11,644 nucleotides of DNA from NCBI GenBank assembly GCA_937975585.1, contig CALJUC010000005.1:1-11644 (forward strand), given 5' to 3'. The number at the start of each line of letters is the position of its first letter. Position 1 is the first letter of the stretch. A program made the translations under genes and the position numbers. The DNA comes from an uncultured Moraxella sp. GTDB lineage: Bacteria; Pseudomonadota; Gammaproteobacteria; Pseudomonadales; Moraxellaceae. Positions 1-6,610 of the stretch are shown in pieces. The notes beneath the pieces are model-generated. The model ran no database searches. It was not told the DNA's origin and saw nothing but the letters and a program-made list of their open reading frames with translations.

Positions 1-21
1 CAATATTCAAGTGAGAATGGC

Positions 22-39
22 TACCTAGATGACTAGGTA
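22..39. repeat. Small perfect hairpin (7-bp stem, 4-nt loop)
   Basis: TACCTAG (22-28) is the exact reverse complement of CTAGGTA (33-39), separated by ATGA. Neither side is followed by a T-run, so it is not a standard intrinsic terminator. It lies in a gene-free stretch and could be an operator half, the remains of a structure from the neighbouring region, or chance. Its role is unknown. Confidence 0.35.
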
Positions 40-111
40 AAATGATTACGAAAATAAGGAAAATAGGAAGATTTTACCGTAAATCTAGCTGGTGTGTGAA
101 TGTTTTTACCA

Positions 112-152
112 AATTAAAAACCGCCTATGCTAACTAAGCCTAAGGCGGTTTT
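112..152 (-). terminator. Intrinsic terminator downstream of purE
   Basis: AAAACCGCCT (117-126) pairs with AGGCGGTTTT (143-152) around a 16-nt loop. Read on the minus strand, the stem ends in a run of five T followed by AATTT. It starts about 40 nt after the purE stop codon, the expected place for a rho-independent terminator. It implies that purE is the last gene of its transcript, so purK is not co-transcribed downstream. On the plus strand the stem is followed by TTTTGGTTT, so weak bidirectional activity is possible. Confidence 0.8.
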
Positions 153-192
153 GGTTTGCTCACATTCGACCATCCATGCGGCGCGGTATGAC

Positions 193-729
193 TTAATTCA
201 TAATCCCTGGGATTGGGTTATCCAAAATCGTTTGGGTTTGCTTGGCGCGGAATTCGCTGATTTTGCTCGCAAGCTCAGCATCCCCAATCGCCAAGATTTG
301 TGCTGCTAACAAGCCAGCATTCGCCGCCCCTGCTGCACCAATCGCAAGCGTACCGACCGCCACACCTTTGGGCATTTGTACGATTGACAGTAGACTATCC
401 CAACCACTTAGGATAGATGACTTGACTGGCACGCCCAATACCGGCAAATCAGTTTGGCTCGCACACATACCCGGTAAATGCGCCGCGCCACCCGCACCCG
501 CGATAATCACACATAGACCACGGTCTTTAGCTGATTTGGCATAGTCAAATAGACGGTCAGGTGTGCGATGTGCTGATACCACTTCGCACTCAAACGGTAC
601 ACCAAAATCCGCAAGCACTTGAGCCGCGTGTTGCATGGTTTCCCAGTCAGATTGACTGCCCATGATAATACCGACTTTCGGCTGACCCGCTGGTGAAGAA
701 ATAGGTGGTGGAAGTTGCGCGGTAGACAT
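193..729 (-). CDS. purE: N5-carboxyaminoimidazole ribonucleotide mutase, PurE class I
   Basis: PurE converts N5-CAIR to CAIR (4-carboxyaminoimidazole ribonucleotide), a cytosolic step of de novo purine synthesis that normally follows PurK. The 178-residue product has the class I motifs in order: GSQSDW (about 24-29) in the nucleotide-binding loop, SAHRTPDR (52-59) with the active-site His, the glycine-rich AGAGGAAHLPGM (77-88), and the conserved GVPV...SGWDSLLSIVQMPKGVAV and AIGAAGAANAGL segments up to residue 140. Length matches the family. I chose the ATG at 729 because AAGGA lies seven bases upstream and the Met-Ser-Thr start fits; an in-frame ATG at 756 would add nine residues that do not resemble the family. 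A terminator follows, and purK is not in the window. The presumed promoter at 795-822 is followed at once by a terminator-like hairpin. Confidence 0.96.
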   Translation of the reverse strand: MSTAQLPPPISSPAGQPKVGIIMGSQSDWETMQHAAQVLADFGVPFECEVVSAHRTPDRLFDYAKSAKDRGLCVIIAGAGGAAHLPGMCASQTDLPVLGVPVKSSILSGWDSLLSIVQMPKGVAVGTLAIGAAGAANAGLLAAQILAIGDAELASKISEFRAKQTQTILDNPIPGIMN

Positions 730-762
730 AACACAGTCCTTGTTGTAACAAGTCATAAAAAA

Positions 763-786
763 TAAAAAAACGTGCCAAATGCACGC
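763..786 (-). terminator. Terminator-like hairpin between the bestrophin gene and purE
   Basis: On the minus strand CGTGC (785-781) pairs with GCACG (775-771) around a five-base loop, with one possible extra G-U pair outside, followed directly by seven T (770-764) and then a further AT-rich run. This is the shape of an intrinsic terminator. It could end transcription from the bestrophin gene. However, a promoter-like element lies between it and that gene, so it would also sit at the very start of the purE leader and might act as an attenuator. The stem is short. Confidence 0.6.
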
Positions 787-794
787 TTCTTACT

Positions 795-822
795 AATATA
801 GCATATTTTTTTGAAGTTACAA
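795..822 (-). promoter_or_regulatory. Probable sigma-70 promoter for purE (extended -10)
   Basis: On the minus strand TTGTAA (822-817) and TATATT (800-795) are separated by 16 bp. TGC precedes the -10 hexamer, giving an extended -10. A transcript would begin near 788, about 60 nt before the purE ATG, and would immediately contain the 763-786 hairpin. This rests on consensus matching only. Confidence 0.5.
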
Positions 823-844
823 TACTGCAGTGATACAACAGCCG

Positions 845-1759
845 TTACAACACCACATTGGCCGGTAATACGGGTTTGATTTCAGGTGCAAAGGTTTGCT
901 CACTGAGCATGGCAAGCTGCGTTTCGATGGTGTCACACATCATACCCAATGGTAACTCGTTTTCACCCTTGCCAAATGGCTCGCTAATCTCATCCACGAT
1001 TTCATTTAGTGCCATAAACGTATAACCAATAAAGGCAACCAAAAACGGTGTTACCCAACCGATGGTATTACCAAGTCCAAACGGCAACATAAAGCAGTAC
1101 AGATACACGGTACGATGCAGTAGCACAAAATACGCATATGGAATGGGCGTGTTATTAATGCGCTCGCAGCCCGCTTGGATATGAGCAATTTCACCGACTG
1201 TGGTATCGAGGTTTTGCCACTGCCAACCATCAATCCGACCATCGGCTTTCCAGTCAGCAAGCATTTGCCCCATTGCTTGATTGATTCGTAGGGGCGCAAA
1301 TGACTGACCAACGAATCGTTTTTGCTCCTCAGGTTGTAACAGTCGCTGCAAATTATGGGTATTATCATCACTACGCAGTTGTAGCCGCAGACTATGGACA
1401 AAGGCAATATGATGACGAATAAAGGCTTGCTTGTCGGCAAGGCTGACGTTTGGTAGCGTCATCACTTCACGCGTGACATTGCGACTTAGCCAAACCAAGG
1501 TACCCCACAGCTTACGCCCTTCCCAAAATCGGTCATACGCCGCGTTATTACAAAACGCATGGAAAATCGCAAGCGAAATCCCCAGTAACGCAAACACGGA
1601 TGGATTCAGCGGTACGGGAATTTTGGCGATATGGGTTTGGTAATAATAGATAATAAACGAAAAGATAAATAGCAAAGTCTGCGGGACAATAAGCCGCTTA
1701 AAATATGAGCCTTGCGCGACAAACAGCATTTTAAACGGCTCAATAGGACGTCGAATCAT
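845..1759 (-). CDS. Bestrophin-like membrane protein (YneE / UPF0187 family)
   Basis: The 304-residue protein matches the bacterial bestrophin family, pentameric anion or cation channels of the inner membrane. Family marks are the basic, aromatic N-terminus ending in MLFVAQGSYFKRL, a hydrophobic helix at about 27-42, a second at about 52-70, and the signature NNAAYDRFWEGRKLWG (71-86) just after it. A C-terminal helical pair lies at about 207-250, followed by the conserved LNEIVDEISEPFG and a Leu-Pro pair (251-270). Length is typical. The Shine-Dalgarno sequence before the ATG at 1759 is poor, but starting at Met11 would remove the conserved N-terminus. It lies between the metallophosphoesterase and purE genes on the same strand, with gaps of 79 and 115 bp. 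Ion selectivity cannot be read from sequence. Confidence 0.88.
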   Translation of the reverse strand: MIRRPIEPFKMLFVAQGSYFKRLIVPQTLLFIFSFIIYYYQTHIAKIPVPLNPSVFALLGISLAIFHAFCNNAAYDRFWEGRKLWGTLVWLSRNVTREVMTLPNVSLADKQAFIRHHIAFVHSLRLQLRSDDNTHNLQRLLQPEEQKRFVGQSFAPLRINQAMGQMLADWKADGRIDGWQWQNLDTTVGEIAHIQAGCERINNTPIPYAYFVLLHRTVYLYCFMLPFGLGNTIGWVTPFLVAFIGYTFMALNEIVDEISEPFGKGENELPLGMMCDTIETQLAMLSEQTFAPEIKPVLPANVVL

Positions 1760-1838
1760 AGCAACAACTTAAGTTTGATGATAATCGTTTTGGCGTTGAC
1801 TTCGCCCATGCACTAAGACATGGACTAATTAAATGGCT

Positions 1839-2786
1839 TTAACCAAGATATTGGACAAAGTTTTCCGCTGATAGTATCGGATTCTCACTATCAAATCGAT
1901 ATGCGGTCAAGTGACCATCTTTGGCCGCTGAATAATCGACACATACCACTTGTTCACACAAAGGCGCTGGCATCCCCGTCAGCCAGTAATGCCCCACGAA
2001 CACAGATTTGTCTGTGGTCAGGCGAAAGTCAATCGCGTCAGCCAAGGTATCTACCGGAATATGAAGTAACTCAGACTTACTCGCCCGTGCGATATGGTGA
2101 ATTGGCTGATGTGATAAGTTGGATTGCCACCATTTTACCCGCATTTTGTGGCGCTTAGTACCTTCTTTATCCGAAAAGAACAGCCCATGTGGCAATGGTA
2201 CTTCCACGCCTTTCAGTACGCGCTCCAACGCTTCATATTCTGGTGTACCTTTATACGAAGTCAACTGTAGACCGCGTTCGGTCATGCGGTTATCTGCAGT
2301 TAGTAATGGCTTTAATACGGCCATCGCCTCGCCATCCCAACACGCATGGACAAAGCAGGCACTCTCTAACTCAATCCATAACGGCAATTCATAAAAGCGT
2401 TTTAGCCAATATCGGTGCGTATCACTGCCCCACTTAACCTCGTCCAAAAACGCCACATGTTGCGAGGTATTACGCTCATTATGTGGGCGTAAGTAATCAG
2501 GGTTATTAGGGTCAATACTGCGTGGGTCGACCGTGGCATACGCCAGTGCATTGTATTCATGATTGCCCATCAATACTTGCGCAACACCCGCATCGAGCAT
2601 GGCAAACACGATTTCTAGCGTCTGAATCTCTTGCTGACCGCGGTCAATCAAGTCCCCGATAAATATTGCCTGATGATTTGGGGGCGGCACAAAAAATTGC
2701 CCATTATCAACATAGCCAAGTTGGTGTAATAAACCAATTAGCTTATTTGCTTGACCATGAATATCGCCAATCACATCATAAATCAT
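1839..2786 (-). CDS. PPP-type metallophosphoesterase, substrate unknown
   Basis: This 315-residue cytosolic protein carries the metal-binding signature of the calcineurin-like PPP phosphoesterases: GDIHG (7-11), GDLIDRG (44-50), GNHE (74-77), a His in HACWD (147-151) and GHYW (265-268). These residues form the two-metal site used by Ser/Thr protein phosphatases, ApaH diadenosine-tetraphosphate hydrolase and PrpE-like enzymes. Compared with ApaH it has a long middle segment (about 80-140) and a divergent C-terminal part ending DYSAAKDGHLTAYRF, so I do not assign it to ApaH. The start is supported by the beta-strand plus GDIHG beginning at residue 2, as in relatives; the upstream GGGGCGAG is only a moderate ribosome binding site. 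It is 74 bp downstream of the rhomboid gene and could share its transcript. Confidence 0.9.
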   Translation of the reverse strand: MIYDVIGDIHGQANKLIGLLHQLGYVDNGQFFVPPPNHQAIFIGDLIDRGQQEIQTLEIVFAMLDAGVAQVLMGNHEYNALAYATVDPRSIDPNNPDYLRPHNERNTSQHVAFLDEVKWGSDTHRYWLKRFYELPLWIELESACFVHACWDGEAMAVLKPLLTADNRMTERGLQLTSYKGTPEYEALERVLKGVEVPLPHGLFFSDKEGTKRHKMRVKWWQSNLSHQPIHHIARASKSELLHIPVDTLADAIDFRLTTDKSVFVGHYWLTGMPAPLCEQVVCVDYSAAKDGHLTAYRFDSENPILSAENFVQYLG

Positions 2787-2860
2787 ACTCGCCCCAACTA
2801 TTCTTTATCCTTAGACAGTTTTATTCTGCCCATATTACCTATGACCTAACCACCAATTAC

Positions 2861-3478
2861 TTAGCTACCAAAGCCTAAAAACTGTGGGTGCAATAACGCT
2901 TGGAAAAAATGCCCAATTACAGCAGGTTCGATGATAATAGTCGCAAGCATACCAAAGATACCACCGACCAAATGCGCTGAGTGATTAATACTACCGCGGC
3001 CTTGACCATCCGCCCACACGCTATACGCGACATACAATCCAGCAAAAATAATCGCCGGTACAGGGATAAAAAACACCCACAATGTCGACCAAGGCGCTAA
3101 TAATACATAGGCAAATACGACCGCAGAAACCGCACCCGATGCGCCAAGGCTAGAATACCGTGGGTTATTACGATGCTTGAAAAATGTCGGCAAGATAGCG
3201 ACCAAAATCGCTGCTAGATAAAATAGTACAAACCCAATCCAACCCACCCGCTCAGCGAAAAAACGCTCCATCACCTGACCGAATGAAAACAGGGTAAACA
3301 TATTAAAAAATAAATGCATACCGTCAGCATGAATAAAACCGTGGGTAACCAACCGGTCAACCTGCCCACGTTCTACCGCAGGTGGGTAAAAAATCAACCG
3401 CTGCATCAACGATGGCGACTGCCATGCCAATAAACTGACCACGACCGTAATCGCTACCAATATCAATGTAATACTCAT
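2861..3478 (-). CDS. Rhomboid-family intramembrane serine protease
   Basis: The 205-residue, mostly hydrophobic protein has a compact six-helix rhomboid layout. The HxxxN motif lies in FIHADGMHLFFNM (His55, Asn59), the catalytic serine in LGASGAVSA (Ser114), and the catalytic histidine in NHSAHLVGG (His169). Rhomboids cleave transmembrane helices of substrate proteins within the inner membrane; all catalytic residues are present, so it should be active. I chose the ATG at 3478 because AGGG precedes it at a good distance and the protein then begins with a membrane helix. An in-frame ATG at 3544 would add 22 residues with no family support. There is no extra cytosolic or C-terminal domain. It is the first gene of the minus-strand run and faces a 567-bp spacer. 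The substrate is unknown. Confidence 0.93.
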   Translation of the reverse strand: MSITLILVAITVVVSLLAWQSPSLMQRLIFYPPAVERGQVDRLVTHGFIHADGMHLFFNMFTLFSFGQVMERFFAERVGWIGFVLFYLAAILVAILPTFFKHRNNPRYSSLGASGAVSAVVFAYVLLAPWSTLWVFFIPVPAIIFAGLYVAYSVWADGQGRGSINHSAHLVGGIFGMLATIIIEPAVIGHFFQALLHPQFLGFGS

Positions 3479-4045
3479 AATAACCCTGTGTGATTGACCA
3501 AACTCGCAAGCCTTCAATATTACTGGGAAAGCAGCCAAATGCAAAGTAAAAAACGTTTATTTGCTTATGGCTTCACTTTTCCTAAATGGCGATTTATCAA
3601 AATCAACTATTCAGGCCTTAATGCCTTAACAAAGCTAGTCCATCAAATTTCTAGATACGATAATTGTAGCTTTCAGTAAGTTATCACGCATAAAATCAGT
3701 ATAAAAAGTCAACTTTTACAAAGTTTTAACACAACAATTACGTAATTGTTACTCTAACATAACTGAAGCATGTCATGATATCGCTTACTTTAGGATTCAA
3801 TGGACAACGGACTATTAAGGTGGTTTTCTTGCCTAACTCACGTTATCCAGATTAATAAGGAATAAGTTTTAGTCCGTTTAATTAACACCAATAATCATTC
3901 GCTAAAATGGCGTATAGTTTTTTAATAACAAGCAAAAATTATAACTAATAAAGCATCATATTATCAGTACTTTTAATCATCTATATTTGTACCGATAATC
4001 GCTTTGTTAATTGCCAAATAGCGACCTGCTACTGAGGATAATACT
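3479..4045. other. Divergent intergenic region with palindrome and long-range inverted repeat
   Basis: No convincing gene lies in this 567-bp, AT-rich spacer between the divergent rhomboid and OmpA-domain genes. The only open frame, 3494-3679 on the plus strand, has no ribosome binding site or family resemblance. It contains an 18-bp perfect palindrome (3733-3750), a 9-bp inverted repeat spanning 3806-3878, and a smaller AAAAGT-CA-ACTTTT dyad (3704-3717). A possible promoter for the OmpA-domain gene is TTTTAA (3971-3976), 17 bp, GATAAT (3994-3999), but the -35 match is weak. TATACT on the minus strand (3703-3698) could be a -10 for the rhomboid gene. A small RNA is possible but not shown. Confidence 0.6.
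3733..3750. promoter_or_regulatory. 18-bp perfect palindrome, candidate operator
   Basis: AACAATTACGTAATTGTT is identical to its reverse complement over all 18 positions with no spacer, and the symmetry stops exactly at both ends. It lies 255 bp from the rhomboid start and 295 bp from the OmpA-domain start. There is no T-run beside it, so it is not a terminator. A dimeric regulator site is the simplest reading; the regulator is not recognised. Confidence 0.45.
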
Positions 4046-5281
4046 ATGAATATTATTGAGCACTTAACGCGAACAGTAACCCCAATTGTCTTAGGCAACC
4101 TTCAAGGCAACCAAGTGGGCGATCGCCCATCACTACTTGAAAAAGTTTATGCGATTATGGTCGCGCGTCTAGCTGATAATAACATCAGCACCCCATTTGC
4201 TAGCCGTACTATCGCTAATGATGATCCAAGCTTTTTTGACAGCCTATTGCCAGAAGCCAATCATCGCAGCAGCATGGTACAAGAATTAGCCAAGCATTAC
4301 AGTGTGCCAGAAGATGAAACCCAATCATTGATTCATCGTGCCGCACCATTGGCTTACAATGAACTACGTAATTTGGCTGGTACTACACCCTTAGCTACCT
4401 TTTTGAACAATAATATCAGTTCAGTTGCTAGCGTGATTCCAGCATGGGCCTATGCCTTTATTCCAGCGGGTATCCTAACTGCGCTAAATCTAACGCCTGC
4501 ACATGCTACCACTACTAATGTACGTCCTGAGCCAGTGGTCGCCACCACGACTCGTGTCAATGAGCAGCTTGTCGCGACGCCAAAACAAGAAGGCGGCTTG
4601 ATGAAGACCTTGTTGCCAATCATTGGTCTATTGATTTTAGCAGCATTGGCATGGGCATTATTAAAATCATGTAACAAGCAACCAGAACCGGTAGCTGCAC
4701 CAATGAACGCATCAACAGCTGCGTCGACCGTGGTCGTTACTGCGGCTTCTACCCCAGTTGAAACGGTGGTAGTACCTGGTTCAACCGCGTCAGCCACTGT
4801 GACGGATTCAACCGTTGTGGTTGCCTCTGCAGGCACTGGTACGATGGCAACAGGTACCGTTGTACCATCAACTTCTACTACGGTCATCTCAACCACTGAA
4901 CCATCGGTTCTGTTTGAAAACGGTCGCTTGTCGTTCTACTTCGTAACTGGTAAATCTGATGTTGCCTCAGGTGCAGTTGATAAAGCCCAAGAAATCTTAG
5001 CCGCTGCAAAACAAGGTAAGAAAATTGGTATCAGTGGTTACACCGATAGTACCGGTAGTGCCGCAGCGAATGAAGCACTAGCGAAAAAACGTGCCCAAGC
5101 CGTCAAAAAATTCTTGATGGATAATGGTGTACCTGAATCACAACTGGATTTACGTAAACCTGATGACACAGTCGGCGCTGCAGGTAAAGACCAAGAAGGT
5201 CGTCGTGTTGACGCTTACATCATTGAAAGCCCAGACGTGGTTACCCAAACTGTGGTTACTGCCCCAGCTGCCAAACCATAA
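4046..5281 (+). CDS. Membrane-anchored protein with N-terminal helical domain and C-terminal OmpA peptidoglycan-binding domain
   Basis: The 411-residue protein has no signal peptide. Residues 1-185 form a mostly helical region of unknown function, loosely reminiscent of DUF937-like proteins, with a hydrophobic patch at about 131-150. A clear transmembrane helix follows (about 187-206, ending in Lys-Ser-Cys), then a Thr/Ser/Val/Ala-rich linker (about 212-285) and an OmpA-like domain (about 290-395). That domain has YFVTGKSDV, ISGYTDSTG (Asp334), KKRAQAV (Arg349) and GRRVDAY; Asp334 and Arg349 match the residues that bind diaminopimelate in OmpA. The likely topology is N-terminus in the cytosol, anchor in the inner membrane and OmpA domain on peptidoglycan. 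TGAGGA upstream of the ATG is a good ribosome binding site. It is a single-gene unit ending at the 5302-5331 terminator. The role is unknown beyond cell-wall attachment. Confidence 0.85.
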   Translation: MNIIEHLTRTVTPIVLGNLQGNQVGDRPSLLEKVYAIMVARLADNNISTPFASRTIANDDPSFFDSLLPEANHRSSMVQELAKHYSVPEDETQSLIHRAAPLAYNELRNLAGTTPLATFLNNNISSVASVIPAWAYAFIPAGILTALNLTPAHATTTNVRPEPVVATTTRVNEQLVATPKQEGGLMKTLLPIIGLLILAALAWALLKSCNKQPEPVAAPMNASTAASTVVVTAASTPVETVVVPGSTASATVTDSTVVVASAGTGTMATGTVVPSTSTTVISTTEPSVLFENGRLSFYFVTGKSDVASGAVDKAQEILAAAKQGKKIGISGYTDSTGSAAANEALAKKRAQAVKKFLMDNGVPESQLDLRKPDDTVGAAGKDQEGRRVDAYIIESPDVVTQTVVTAPAAKP

Positions 5282-5301
5282 TCTGCGCTTTGAGTCAGTA
5301 T

Positions 5302-5332
5302 AAAAAATCCCGCATCATTGCGGGATTTTTTT
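5302..5332. terminator. Strong bidirectional terminator between convergent genes
   Basis: AAAAAATCCCGC (5302-5313) and GCGGGATTTTTT (5320-5331) form a perfect 12-bp stem around the loop ATCATT. The six-base GC-rich core with flanking A and T tracts works in both directions. It follows the stop of the OmpA-domain gene by 21 bases and the stop of the minus-strand hydroxylase gene by about 50 bases, so it can serve both convergent units. Confidence 0.93.
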
Positions 5333-5380
5333 CACCATTTATATCATATCAACAGTTTAATTATTGCCATTTTTTAATCA

Positions 5381-6610
5381 TTAAACACCACTGGCTTTTT
5401 GACTAAAGAACCGCATTAACGGTTTTATTTTACTTACTGCATTCATACCTTCACTGCGCAAATGCTGAATAGGTCTTACTTGCGTACCAAAAATCCAGTT
5501 AATCCCAGAGAAACTATGCATCATCATGGCATTATTGGCATAGCGTTCACGCTCATAGCGCTGTAACGTCGCAAAATTCGCCCATAACTTGCCACCACTA
5601 CGTTCGAAGTCGGTTTGTAAGATATCAGCTAACGCAATAATATCTAGCATACCTAAATTTAATCCTTGTCCCGCTAACGGGTGGACGCCATGCGCAGCAT
5701 CACCGATTAATGCAAGATTCGGCTTCACATATTGTTTGGCATGTTGGGCGTTTAATGGGAAACTGGCGATAGATTCTATCCCGGTAATATCACCCAACGC
5801 ATAACCACTGGCAAATGCCAATTCCTTGGCGAGCGCTTGTGGTGATAAGGTCAGTAAATCTAATGCGATATTGGTCGGTAATGTCCATACCACCGATTGC
5901 CAGTACTGTGGCATCGCTTTATCACTATCTGTCACATCCGCCAGTGGTAGTAACGCTAAAGGCCCCGTTGGTAAAAACACCTGTCTTGCTGTCGCTCGAT
6001 GTGGTTGCTCGGTCTTAATCGCACAACAAATCGCTGTCTGATGATAATCGAGCGTGTCCAACCCGATACTCGCCGCTTGACGCACCATTGACCCACGTCC
6101 ATCGGCACCAACCACTAACTGACCTGAACAGGCAGCGCCATTATCAAGTGCAACGCGGTAACCATCCCCTATCCAATCCAAGTCAATGACCTTGTGACCG
6201 GCGACATGGGTCAAATACGGCTTAACAGTCTCATCATCAAAGCCATCGTATAAGGCTTTTTCAATAATAAACGGTTCGACCATACTACCAAGTAAACGGG
6301 GAAATTCATCATCACCAAAATTTAGCTCACCAACCCCATTGGTCTGCCATACTTGCATTTGGGTATAGTCGGCTTTGCGGCCTGATTGCTCAATACGTTG
6401 CCATGCACCGACATCTTTGAGCAAATTGATACTCGCTAAGCTTAACGCATACACGCGAGCATCACGATGCGTGAGTTTTTCTGCCCAATCATCTTGAGAA
6501 AGCTTGGGACGCGCATCAATCAAGGTCACTGGGTGTTTGGCTTGGGCAAGCTTCAGCGCTAAAGTCGCGCCAACAATGCCACCGCCAATAATTAAGGTGT
6601 TAGGCTTCAT
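5381..6610 (-). CDS. UbiH/UbiF/VisC/COQ6-family FAD-dependent ubiquinone hydroxylase
   Basis: This 409-residue class A flavoprotein monooxygenase hydroxylates the aromatic ring of a ubiquinone precursor at the inner membrane or Ubi complex. It shows the N-terminal dinucleotide-binding GGGIVG (9-14), the DAR...YALS segment (50-57), the mid-domain VVGADGRGSMVR (166-177), and GDAAHGVHPLAGQGLNLGMLD (303-323), which binds the FAD pyrophosphate and ribityl. Its ATG overlaps the ubiH stop in an ATGA, so the two are translationally coupled. The C-terminal RYERERYANNAMMMHSFSGINWIFG resembles the UbiF/UbiI branch. Position after ubiH suggests UbiI (C5 hydroxylase), as in the E. coli pepP-ubiH-ubiI order, but UbiF cannot be excluded, so I give no symbol. 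The C-terminus lies 50 bases from the shared terminator. Confidence 0.92.
   Translation of the reverse strand: MKPNTLIIGGGIVGATLALKLAQAKHPVTLIDARPKLSQDDWAEKLTHRDARVYALSLASINLLKDVGAWQRIEQSGRKADYTQMQVWQTNGVGELNFGDDEFPRLLGSMVEPFIIEKALYDGFDDETVKPYLTHVAGHKVIDLDWIGDGYRVALDNGAACSGQLVVGADGRGSMVRQAASIGLDTLDYHQTAICCAIKTEQPHRATARQVFLPTGPLALLPLADVTDSDKAMPQYWQSVVWTLPTNIALDLLTLSPQALAKELAFASGYALGDITGIESIASFPLNAQHAKQYVKPNLALIGDAAHGVHPLAGQGLNLGMLDIIALADILQTDFERSGGKLWANFATLQRYERERYANNAMMMHSFSGINWIFGTQVRPIQHLRSEGMNAVSKIKPLMRFFSQKASGV

Noticed and set aside
730..756. Upstream in-frame ATG for purE at 756
   Set aside because: The ATG at 729 has a well-spaced AAGGA, and the nine extra residues do not match PurE proteins.
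1051..1440. 129-codon open frame on the minus strand inside the bestrophin-like gene
   Set aside because: It lies in another frame of a well-supported gene and its product shows no family features.
1806..1823. Inverted repeat CCATG/CATGG downstream of the metallophosphoesterase gene as a terminator
   Set aside because: The stem is only 5 bp with an 8-nt loop and no T-run follows on either strand.
3479..3544. Upstream in-frame ATG for the rhomboid gene at 3544
   Set aside because: The added 22 residues are not rhomboid-like, while the ATG at 3478 has AGGG upstream and starts at the first membrane helix.
3494..3679. 61-codon plus-strand open frame in the rhomboid-OmpA spacer
   Set aside because: No ribosome binding site, no recognisable motif, and composition like the surrounding spacer.
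4450..4896. 148-codon open frame on the minus strand inside the OmpA-domain gene
   Set aside because: It is the complement of the Thr/Val/Ala-rich linker and membrane region; its own product is low-complexity Val/Thr/Ala and it lacks a plausible ribosome binding site. It is a composition shadow.
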